64,000 bases of DNA, taken from NCBI GenBank assembly GCA_965277695.1, contig CBDIDQ010000054.1, positions 1 through 64,000 of the forward strand, read 5' to 3'. Positions 26,901-34,220 of the stretch are shown one piece after another. Positions within the stretch are counted from its first letter, which is position 1. Every line of letters starts with the position of its first letter. The DNA comes from JABSOG01 sp965277695. Lineage in GTDB: Bacteria; Pseudomonadota; Gammaproteobacteria; Enterobacterales; Alteromonadaceae. A model generated the notes under the pieces. It had not been told where the DNA came from, did not search any database, and worked only from the letters and a program-made list of their open reading frames with translations. The position numbers and the translations under genes were made by a program.

Positions 26901-27545
26901 ATGAGTAGAAGACTACCGGTATATTTATTAATTGACAGTTCGGGTTCGATGAGTGGTGAACCCATCCATGCGGTCAACGTTGGCATTAGTGCGATGTTGT
27001 CGGCCCTCAGACAAGACCCTTATGCGCTTGAATCAGTGCATATTTCACTAATCACCTTTGACCGAGAGGTTAAAGAACTGCTGCCATTAACTTCATTAGA
27101 GCAAGCGCAAATTGGCGATATTGAATTGCCTCGTTCTGGTGCCACTCATCTTGGTGAAGGGCTGGAGTTTTTAATAGAAAAAGTCAATCAGGACGTGATG
27201 AAGTCTACCGATGACAGCAAAGGCGATTTTCGTCCGATGTTGTTTATCATGACCGATGGTTCGCCCTCTGATTTGATGGTGTTCAAAGGCGCTTTGCCTA
27301 AAATCAAGTCGTGTCAATTTGCCGAGATCATTGCTTGTGCGGCAGGTCCTAAAGCTAATGTGGATTATCTCAAGCAGATCACCGACAACGTGGTAACGCT
27401 TGATAGTATGGATAGCTCGGCATTTGCCCACTTTTTCAAATGGGTTAGCGATTCTATTACTGCCGGTTCAATGAGTTCAGGCACCGAAGGCACGATGGAC
27501 AGCAAGTTGCCGCCACCGCCTGCTGAAATTCAACTTGTGTTGTAA
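26901..27545 (+). CDS. terY: TerY-like von Willebrand factor A protein
   Basis: This is a 214-aa VWA domain protein. PVYLLIDSSGSMSG holds the intact MIDAS motif DxSxS, the MIDAS Thr is in SGATHLGEGL, and the Asp in FIMTDGSPSD. Length and sequence fit TerY. VWA proteins bind a divalent metal and mediate protein contacts. In Ter systems TerY pairs with a PP2C phosphatase and a kinase, both present downstream. The stop lies inside a 13-bp tandem repeat that leads to the next gene. Confidence 0.88.
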   Translation: MSRRLPVYLLIDSSGSMSGEPIHAVNVGISAMLSALRQDPYALESVHISLITFDREVKELLPLTSLEQAQIGDIELPRSGATHLGEGLEFLIEKVNQDVMKSTDDSKGDFRPMLFIMTDGSPSDLMVFKGALPKIKSCQFAEIIACAAGPKANVDYLKQITDNVVTLDSMDSSAFAHFFKWVSDSITAGSMSSGTEGTMDSKLPPPPAEIQLVL

Positions 27546-27583
27546 CTCGCTTTGTAACTCGTTTTGTAACTTGTTTTGTAAGG
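27541..27583 (+). repeat. 13-bp tandem repeat between the two VWA genes
   Basis: TGTAACTCGCTTT, TGTAACTCGTTTT and TGTAACTTGTTTT occur in a row, then a partial TGTAAG that forms part of the AAGGAG ribosome binding site of the next gene. The first copy supplies the TerY stop. Copy number change would alter the spacing between the two coupled genes without touching either protein. Confidence 0.85.
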
Positions 27584-27593
27584 AGCTAGGCCG

Positions 27594-28643
27594 ATGCGCC
27601 GATTACCCATTTTCTTTGTCCTCGATGTGTCTGAATCCATGGTCGGCGAACCGTTAAAACGGATGGAAGAGGGGATTGGCAAAATCGTCGCTTCATTACG
27701 TCAAGATCCCCATTCACTCGAAACCGTATTTATCTGCCTAATTGGCTTTGCTGGCAAGGCCAAAGCCCTCACCCCACTGATTGATTTAGTGTCGTTTTAT
27801 CCGCCGAAAATGCCGGTTGGCGGCGGTACTGCACTCGGTGCCGCACTGGATGTATTGATGGACGAAATCGATACACAGGTGCAAAAAACCAGTTATGAAA
27901 CCCGGGGTGACTGGGAGCCAGTGGTTTTTTTGATCACCGATGGCAAACCCACCGATAACCCCTCAGCCTCGGTAAAACGTTGGCAACAAGAATATGCCCC
28001 TCACGCCACCATGGTAGCTATTACTTTGGGTACTAATGCTGATATGCAAGTGTTGGGACAGTTGACCCAAAACGTGCTAGCCCTTGAGCAATCTAACGAT
28101 GAAGATTTTAGAAAGTTCATTGAATGGGTGAGTGCGTCTGTTCGGGCACAAAGTCAAAAGGTTGATATTGAAGGCTCGTCTGGTGGCATTTCATTGGAAA
28201 AAGCCAGTGATGCCGGATTGACACTGATTAAGGATACCGAGCATTTCACCAACTCCGATCCGGATTATGTGATTTTGACGGGTAAATGCAGCAAAAATAA
28301 ACAGCCTTATTTGATCAAGTATGCTCGCGTCAGTAATGCCGGGATGGAACTGTTTGTTAAGAGTGATGGTTTTCATCTGGAAGGGGCGTTTGCACTGGAC
28401 GACAGCTATTTTGACTGGTCGTCAGAACAAAATCATCAAGAAGCGGTAAATGCCAGTACCTTGCAAGGGGTTCCGCCTTGTCCGCATTGTGGTAATCCTA
28501 GTGCGTTTGCGATGTGTGAATGTGGTCATTTATTGTGTCTTGATCAAACCGGGTTGGCGATGTGCCCGTGGTGTGACAGGCAATTGCAATTTAAGATGGG
28601 TCAGGAAGACAGCCAATTTAATGTCAATAGAGGACAAGGATAA
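27594..28643 (+). CDS. VWA protein with C-terminal TerY-C zinc-binding domain
   Basis: This is a 349-aa protein. The VWA domain spans about 1-190, but its MIDAS reads DVSES rather than DxSGS, so the second position before the last Ser is Glu. The metal-site Thr (GGGTALGAAL) and Asp (FLITDGKPTD) remain. After a beta-rich linker, the C-terminus carries PPCPHCGNPSAFAMCECGHL then CLDQTGLAMCPWCDRQ, a double Cys-pair zinc domain of the TerY-C type. The gene starts after AAGGAG and overlaps the PP2C ATG by 1 base. It probably works as the adaptor of the phosphorylation triad. Confidence 0.85.
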   Translation: MRRLPIFFVLDVSESMVGEPLKRMEEGIGKIVASLRQDPHSLETVFICLIGFAGKAKALTPLIDLVSFYPPKMPVGGGTALGAALDVLMDEIDTQVQKTSYETRGDWEPVVFLITDGKPTDNPSASVKRWQQEYAPHATMVAITLGTNADMQVLGQLTQNVLALEQSNDEDFRKFIEWVSASVRAQSQKVDIEGSSGGISLEKASDAGLTLIKDTEHFTNSDPDYVILTGKCSKNKQPYLIKYARVSNAGMELFVKSDGFHLEGAFALDDSYFDWSSEQNHQEAVNASTLQGVPPCPHCGNPSAFAMCECGHLLCLDQTGLAMCPWCDRQLQFKMGQEDSQFNVNRGQG

Positions 28644-30130
28644 TGAAAGATTGCAGTGCGGTTATATTGCGTTTGCTTGGTAGCCAGTCAGCAAGTGCCC
28701 AACGACTGGCAAAAAAACTGGCGAAAAACAAAGATTTACAGCATCACGTTAATGCACTCGAATTGGCTTTGAGTCAGCAATTGACGAATTTGAATGTTAA
28801 TGCTCAGCAACCCCGAATTAAAAATAGTCACTGGCCAAAGCGCTTAAAAATGAAAAACCAACAAACCTTGCCACTCTTGCCACCATCGCTGGCCGTTGAA
28901 ATGCGTATGGCTAATTTAACCGCAGGGCGGACGTTTAAACAGCCGATCATGCCATTGTCTGAGTTGGCTGGTGAACTTGAACTTCACAGTACCAACTTTG
29001 AATTAGAGGGCGTTGATAACTTGCCCGAGGTGCATATAGAGAATGGCGGACTGGTGATGGCAGGCAGTGTGGCACAGCCTGGAGAATATGAGGTAGTGTT
29101 GCGTTGTTTCATTCGACTTGATAATGGTCAACGTCAGGCGATGACGGGCACCCTGAAAATGATGGTGATTGCCGATCCACGTTCATTGTGGAAAAACCTA
29201 CCTGCTGATGCCTCAGCGAGATTTCATAAACCCGACAGTCATTCAGACGCGTGTGAAAACGACTCGGTGGTGTTGATGGGAGCGAGTGTACGTGGTCGCT
29301 CTCATGCGCATAAAGGCATTCATCGTGATGATGATTTTAAACTGCTCGGGGCCACTAACGCCGCTGACTGGAATGTATTATGTGTCGCTGATGGTGCTGG
29401 GTCGTGCAAATTCTCAAGACGTGGGGCCGAATTGGCGGCGATGCGCAGCACTCGTACCTTACGCGACACCCTTAATGGCCATTATGGTGAGGCTATCGAG
29501 CTGGCTTTTGATACTTATTTGCTGGAGAAAAACGAGCCTAACTTGCGCAAACTGCAAGAGATTTATCAACATACCATGGTCAAAGCGGTGCATGACGCGG
29601 CGATGGCAATTAACGAAGCGGTCGACAGCGAGCAAGGCGACAAGTTTAAAGATTTCTCTACCACCTTGTTGTTGGCGGCACATAAGCCGGTAGACGGTGG
29701 CCATTTGGTGATTGCCTTTTGGATTGGTGATGGTGGTGCGGTGATTTATCAGCAAGGTCAGGGCGTGCGTTTACTGGGTGAGCCTGATAGTGGTGAATTC
29801 GCCGGTCAAACGCGCTTTTTGGATAACAAGATTTTTCAAGATGGCAGTGTTTATAATCGGGTGGTGATGGAGAAAGTGCCTTCGATGACGGCGCTTATCC
29901 TCGCGACCGATGGTATTACTGATGCCAAATTTGCCACCGAAAAGCAAATGGCTAATATCGCCCCTTGGGATACCTTATGGGCTGAAATTGAACCGAGTGT
30001 AACCCATCAGGATTTAGCTCAAGGTCAGGCAGATTTGACCCAGTGGATGGATTTTTGGTCGCCGGGCAATCATGATGATCGCTCAATCGCGGTGTGTTGG
30101 GTGAAGAAAACAGCGAAGGAAACAGCATGA
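28643..30130 (+). CDS. PP2C-family protein phosphatase of the TerY triad
   Basis: This is a 495-aa protein. The N-terminal about 210 residues are unassigned and contain a beta-rich segment (LAGELELHSTNFELEGVDNL). The C-terminal about 280 residues form a PP2C domain with NVLCVADGAGSCKFSRRGAE, VIAFWIGDGGAVIYQ, ALILATDGITD and GNHDDRSIAV, so all metal-binding Asp positions are present. It would remove phosphate from Ser/Thr in the triad with the kinase encoded next. The stop overlaps the kinase ATG (ATGA). Confidence 0.88.
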   Translation: MKDCSAVILRLLGSQSASAQRLAKKLAKNKDLQHHVNALELALSQQLTNLNVNAQQPRIKNSHWPKRLKMKNQQTLPLLPPSLAVEMRMANLTAGRTFKQPIMPLSELAGELELHSTNFELEGVDNLPEVHIENGGLVMAGSVAQPGEYEVVLRCFIRLDNGQRQAMTGTLKMMVIADPRSLWKNLPADASARFHKPDSHSDACENDSVVLMGASVRGRSHAHKGIHRDDDFKLLGATNAADWNVLCVADGAGSCKFSRRGAELAAMRSTRTLRDTLNGHYGEAIELAFDTYLLEKNEPNLRKLQEIYQHTMVKAVHDAAMAINEAVDSEQGDKFKDFSTTLLLAAHKPVDGGHLVIAFWIGDGGAVIYQQGQGVRLLGEPDSGEFAGQTRFLDNKIFQDGSVYNRVVMEKVPSMTALILATDGITDAKFATEKQMANIAPWDTLWAEIEPSVTHQDLAQGQADLTQWMDFWSPGNHDDRSIAVCWVKKTAKETA

Positions 30131-31617
30131 GTATTTGCAAAATTAAAGCCGTAGATGGCAGTGATGTTGAATTTGTTGATGACCAAGTGATTGGTGCCGG
30201 GACGATGAAAGATGTTTATTTCAGTCCGTGCAAAACCTATGTTGTTGCTTTTTATCGTGATCCACTGGATGTCGCTGCTAAAGAGCGATTGGAGATGATC
30301 ACCGGGCGTTATCGGCAAAACATTTTTGATAATCCTCAGGGCGAGTACTGGAAAAAGCTGTTTTGCTGGCCAGAAAAAATCGTCGAACATAATGGCCTAA
30401 CGGGCATTGTGGTGCCTGCTTACCAGTCTCATTTTTTCTTTGATTATGGTTCGGTGAACGATGACTTTCTCAAGATTAAAGGCAAAGAAAAACAAGGTAA
30501 ATGGTTTGCCTCGGCCAACAATCAGGCGCGTTTTCTTGATGAAAAAGAAAAAGGCGACTGGTTAAGTTATTTACGTATCAGCTTGATGATTGCCCGTGGC
30601 GTCAGACGATTACACGCGGCAGGTTTAGCCCATTCTGACCTGAGTTATAAAAACGTGCTGGTATCGCCGGTGGGCGGTCACGCGACTTTGATTGATTTAG
30701 ATGGTTTGGTGGTGCCGGGCAAATATCCACCAGATGTGATCGGCACGGCGGATTTTATCGCGCCAGAAGTGGTTTCCTCCGCGCATTTATCCAAGGGGGA
30801 TCCGGCTCGCTCTTTGCCTAATATTTCAACTGATAGACATGCTTTGGCGGTATTGATTTACAACTATTTATTGTTGCGTCACCCATTACGTGGCGACAAA
30901 GTGCATGACCTGGAGCCGCAAAAAGACGAGACCCTGACGATGGGGGAAAAGGCGTTATTTATTGAACACCCGCAAAACGCCGATAACCGAGTCAATCCGA
31001 AAAAAGCCAAACCCAGCGAATTGCCATGGAAAGACACCGAAAAACGGCCATATTCGCTGACCGGACCCTATCTGACCGCCTTGTTTGAGCGAGCGTTTAT
31101 TGACGGTTTGCATGATCCAACACTGCGACCGACGGCTGATGAATGGGAAAACGCACTGATTAAAACCATCGACTTTTTGCAGCCCTGTGTTAACCCGAAA
31201 TGTCAGCAAAAGTGGTTTATTATCAATAACGTCAATACCCCGAAATGTTCGTTTTGTGATGCTCCTTTAACTGGAGTATTACCGGTGCTGAACTTTTATT
31301 CCGAACGAACCGAAGGCAAGTTCGTCTCAGATAACCACCGCCTGATGATTTACACCAATCAATCTTTGTTCCCTTGGCACACTAATCGCCTAATTCAGCC
31401 CAACGAGCGACTGGCAGAGCATCACAAACAACGCCAAGGTTATTTTGTGCTGCACAATCAACAATGGTATTTGGTCAATGAACGCATGAAAACGTTAGTG
31501 AATGCCCAAACCAAAGAAGCCTATCCAGTTGGTGCTCAGATAAAGCTGGCGAATGATATGCAACTATTGACCGGAACTGAGCCGGGTGATCGGTTGCTGC
31601 ATGTGCAGATTGTTTGA
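30127..31617 (+). CDS. Ser/Thr-kinase-like protein with C-terminal zinc ribbon
   Basis: This is a 496-aa protein starting at the ATGA overlap with the phosphatase. The kinase-like domain spans about 15-345. It has a glycine-poor loop GAGTMKDVYF, the catalytic loop LAHSDLSYKNVLV (HxDxxxxN), LIDLDG in place of DFG, and GTADFIAPEV in place of the APE segment. The VAIK lysine is not obvious (VVAFYRDPLD), so ATP binding may be atypical. Residues about 353-380 form a zinc ribbon (CVNPKCQQKW...CSFC). A beta-rich tail of about 110 residues follows. It probably phosphorylates a Ter-complex partner and is opposed by the PP2C protein. Confidence 0.85.
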   Translation: MSICKIKAVDGSDVEFVDDQVIGAGTMKDVYFSPCKTYVVAFYRDPLDVAAKERLEMITGRYRQNIFDNPQGEYWKKLFCWPEKIVEHNGLTGIVVPAYQSHFFFDYGSVNDDFLKIKGKEKQGKWFASANNQARFLDEKEKGDWLSYLRISLMIARGVRRLHAAGLAHSDLSYKNVLVSPVGGHATLIDLDGLVVPGKYPPDVIGTADFIAPEVVSSAHLSKGDPARSLPNISTDRHALAVLIYNYLLLRHPLRGDKVHDLEPQKDETLTMGEKALFIEHPQNADNRVNPKKAKPSELPWKDTEKRPYSLTGPYLTALFERAFIDGLHDPTLRPTADEWENALIKTIDFLQPCVNPKCQQKWFIINNVNTPKCSFCDAPLTGVLPVLNFYSERTEGKFVSDNHRLMIYTNQSLFPWHTNRLIQPNERLAEHHKQRQGYFVLHNQQWYLVNERMKTLVNAQTKEAYPVGAQIKLANDMQLLTGTEPGDRLLHVQIV

Positions 31618-31633
31618 TGGCGAGTATCTACTA

Positions 31634-31774
31634 ATGAATATTCCTAATGAAGTTACTGAACAAACCTTTAAAGATAGTGATGCCGGTAAGTATTTAATTC
31701 ATTGTGACGATGCTGATGATATGTTTAGTCAATTGGGGCTTTTTATAACTAAGATCCACATGGAGAGTTTATGA
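31634..31774 (+). CDS. Short RelB/DinJ-type antitoxin-like tail (orphan)
   Basis: This is a 46-aa ORF: NIPNEVTEQTFKDSDAGKYL, then IHCDDADDMFSQLGL. The IPNExT...TxxxxDxGxxL...D..DMFxxLG pattern is that of the C-terminal toxin-binding tail of RelB/DinJ antitoxins. The N-terminal DNA-binding half is missing and no RelE/YafQ toxin follows. The ATGA overlap with the next gene suggests that it is translated. It is probably a remnant of an antitoxin. Confidence 0.5.
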   Translation: MNIPNEVTEQTFKDSDAGKYLIHCDDADDMFSQLGLFITKIHMESL

Positions 31775-32172
31775 CCAATAAAAGTACTAAATTAGAAAAA
31801 GTAGGGTTTATATTAGTTTTACTGATGATTTTACTCCAGGTGTTTTATGGCTTTTTTGCTTACTTTGATCCAGTCACATTTTCTAGTTTAAGAGGGACGG
31901 AGCTGTTTTCAGCAAGGGATACTGACTGGGTACAGATATATGGCTCCCGCACACTTTTTATCACTTTAGTTTTAGGTTACCTTTTATACACGCGAAATTA
32001 CGTTATCTTAATGTGGTGTGCTTTATTTGGGGTTGTTATGCCAATGACTGATGGCATTCTTGCATATGAAGCTCAAGCACCTTTCAAAGTCGTTTTTAAG
32101 CATCTTGCCACTATGGTGTATTTATTCATTACATTTTTTGTTTTGAAAAAGATTACTGACAAAAAAGTCTAA
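31771..32172 (+). CDS. Small four-TM membrane protein (DUF4267-like)
   Basis: This is a 133-aa protein with four hydrophobic segments (about 10-30, 52-70, 76-94 and 105-125). TDWVQIYGSRTLFITLVLGY resembles the conserved YGSR segment of DUF4267 proteins. It is an inner-membrane protein of unknown function, coupled to the short antitoxin-like ORF by ATGA. Confidence 0.6.
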   Translation: MTNKSTKLEKVGFILVLLMILLQVFYGFFAYFDPVTFSSLRGTELFSARDTDWVQIYGSRTLFITLVLGYLLYTRNYVILMWCALFGVVMPMTDGILAYEAQAPFKVVFKHLATMVYLFITFFVLKKITDKKV

Positions 32173-32217
32173 CGCAGATAAAGCGGAGCTTCTAACCGAT
32201 TCATTAAGGAATTCATT

Positions 32218-32571
32218 ATGAAACAAGCGCTAATAAAAGATACCATTACCTATGACGACTTTGCAAAACTGGATATCAGAGTGGGCACTATCGTTGCCGT
32301 TTCTGAGGTCAAAAAATCAGACAAGTTAATGAAACTAAACGTAGATTTTGGTGATCATACTCGCTCTATTTTAGCTGGCATCAAACAAGAACGAGAGAAC
32401 CCAAAAGAGATTGAAGGCAAACAAGCACTGTTTGTTGTCAATTTACCGGAGCGTAAAATGGCAGGTGAAATATCTCAAGGTATGTTATTCGACATCGGTT
32501 ATGAAGATAAGCTCACTCCATGCTTAGCATGTCCCGAGGTCGAAGTGCCTAATGGTGCAAGAGCCGGTTAA
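32218..32571 (+). CDS. CsaA-type tRNA-binding-domain protein
   Basis: This is a 117-aa single OB-fold tRNA-binding domain. ITYDDFAKLDIRVGTIVAVS, KSDKLMKLNVDFG, NLPERKMAGEISQGML and GARAG match the CsaA family and the C-terminal dimer domain of MetG. Such proteins bind tRNA or act as export-related chaperones. It is a monocistronic-looking gene with AAGGAA upstream of the ATG. Confidence 0.85.
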   Translation: MKQALIKDTITYDDFAKLDIRVGTIVAVSEVKKSDKLMKLNVDFGDHTRSILAGIKQERENPKEIEGKQALFVVNLPERKMAGEISQGMLFDIGYEDKLTPCLACPEVEVPNGARAG

Positions 32572-32587
32572 CCAAGAGGAAAGTTGT

Positions 32588-32914
32588 ATGTTTAGAGTAT
32601 CAATATTGGTATTTACCCTGCTATTAAGTCACTGTGTTTTTGCAAGTCCAAATTCTGGAAAAATCACCAACATCTTATTGGGGCCAAACTATGGCAACAA
32701 AGTTTTTATTAAGATTAGTGGCAGTCCAACCAATGCTGCTTGTCATAATAATGCGGGTCTTCACTATGTATTTGATGGCACAACTGCCAGTGGAGAGATG
32801 ACATTATCAGCGATACTGTCTGCATATATGGCTGAGAAAGACATCATAATCAAAGGAACAGGGGCTTGTACCTTGTATGCTGGGATTGAGGATCTGGCTA
32901 ATATTTATTTCTAA
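32588..32914 (+). CDS. Small secreted hypothetical protein
   Basis: This is a 108-aa protein with a signal peptide (FRVSILVFTLLLSHCVFA) and two Cys that could form one disulfide (NAACHNN and GACTLYAG). The mature part is beta-rich (GNKVFIKISGSPTNAACHNN, DIIIKGTGAC). Similar small periplasmic proteins are common in Shewanella-like genomes, without known function. The ATG 32588 follows AGAGGAAAG. Confidence 0.65.
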   Translation: MFRVSILVFTLLLSHCVFASPNSGKITNILLGPNYGNKVFIKISGSPTNAACHNNAGLHYVFDGTTASGEMTLSAILSAYMAEKDIIIKGTGACTLYAGIEDLANIYF

Positions 32915-32955
32915 CCATATCAAGCAAATTAAGGTTGCAATTATCCCTCAACATT

Positions 32956-33015
32956 AACGAGGTTGAAACCTCGTCTACGGCAGCGTTGGAGCGCCGTAGA
33001 CAAGAATTCGTGAAT
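32956..33015. repeat. REP-like intergenic palindromes, copy 2
   Basis: AACGAGGTTGAAACCTCGTC, then CTACGGCAGCG...CGCCGTAG and AAGAATTCGTGAATCC, are the same three-palindrome layout as copy 1, in the opposite orientation. It separates two convergent genes, where it may help to end transcription. Confidence 0.8.
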
Positions 33016-33041
33016 CCATTGCAAAATCGAAAAGTTGTTAA

Positions 33042-33845
33042 TCAAACCTGCGCGGTCACCGTATAAAAGGTTAAATTAAAAACCCCATCGGGCTCAGAGG
33101 TTCGGTATAAGTCTTTAATACCCTGATCAAAAGTGGCTGGGTCAATAATGTTTGCGGCGATCGCAGCATCCCGGACACCATCAATCATTGGCGTAAATAT
33201 GGTGTCGACAAAGCCGTTTTTCTGTTGCGGATTATTACCGTCGATGTAGATCACAATGGGTGATACCTTGATATTGTTGAATCCGGCTTGCCGCAATAAA
33301 GGATAAAGTTCCCGCCCGATATTGGCATTACCTCCGGCTCTTTTTTGTAATTCGACCTGGCATTGAATCGCTTGGTGTGCGCTATCACTATCAGGGTAAA
33401 AGTGGGTTGAACCATGATCACCCTCAGTAATAGTGATGGTGCCTCCGGGTCTGAGCTGCTGTTTGAGAGCTGCTAATGCCTCGACAGGCTGTGGTAAATG
33501 TTCAAGCACAAAAGTGCCAAAGATATGATCAAACGATTCTGCTTCAAAGGATAAATTCAGTAAGTCTTCTTGCTTAAACATGACATTGTTGATTTGGCGT
33601 TCAGCGATCAAACGTTTGGCTTGGTCGATTGACCGTTGTGAAATATCCACGGCGGTGATGTGAGACTGAGGATTGTTTTTGGCCAAAATAGCCGACTGGG
33701 CACCAACACCACAGCCCATTTCAAGGATTTTACTGTCAATGGGATAACAAGCCTTGGCATGTAAATGCGTACTCAAACTGACTGCTTGCTCATGTAAGCG
33801 GTTGTTCTCTTGCGGCTGATAACCGTGTACATAATCAGAATTCAT
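33042..33845 (-). CDS. Class I SAM-dependent methyltransferase
   Basis: This is a 267-aa protein. ILEMGCGVGAQSAILAK is the glycine-rich SAM-binding motif I, ITAVDIS is motif II, and FDHIFGTFVLEHLP with LRPGGTITITEGDHG completes the UbiE/methyltransferase-11-like core. The C-terminal about 90 residues probably select the substrate, which I cannot name. It stands alone, convergent with the secreted small protein. Confidence 0.85.
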   Translation of the reverse strand: MNSDYVHGYQPQENNRLHEQAVSLSTHLHAKACYPIDSKILEMGCGVGAQSAILAKNNPQSHITAVDISQRSIDQAKRLIAERQINNVMFKQEDLLNLSFEAESFDHIFGTFVLEHLPQPVEALAALKQQLRPGGTITITEGDHGSTHFYPDSDSAHQAIQCQVELQKRAGGNANIGRELYPLLRQAGFNNIKVSPIVIYIDGNNPQQKNGFVDTIFTPMIDGVRDAAIAANIIDPATFDQGIKDLYRTSEPDGVFNLTFYTVTAQV

Positions 33846-34220
33846 CTTGTTTCACCTTTTGTTGCTGTTTGCTTTAAGCCATGTGGCTGTTTGCTTTAAG
33901 CCATGTGGCTGCTTGGTTTTGCGCTTGGTTTTGTACTGAGTTTCAAGCTGATTTATAAGTTCTGAGCAAAGAATATACCAAAATAGAAAATAAGCTGAAC
34001 CCCCTTCATTCAAGCGCTCTGCGACAAGGTGACTGGTTTTTTATTGCGATGATAATATCGGCTGGGGTTGATTGTGACAGTAGGTTTTATCATTTTGCAT
34101 TGCAATATGCATAACTGCGGGAACAAAAGCCTTGCTTGCAATTGCAGACAATGGTTGTCTGCTAGCAACATTTAGTGAATAATCAAGCACTGCTTAAAAA
34201 AGACTTAAGGTTAATCACAA
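33846..34220. other. 375-bp intergenic region with a 22-bp direct repeat
   Basis: GCTGTTTGCTTTAAGCCATGTG occurs twice in tandem at 33864-33885 and 33886-33907, followed by two GCTTGGTTTTG-type repeats. The rest is AT-rich and probably holds the divergent promoters of the methyltransferase and the aminopeptidase. No ORF or RNA gene is evident. Confidence 0.7.
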
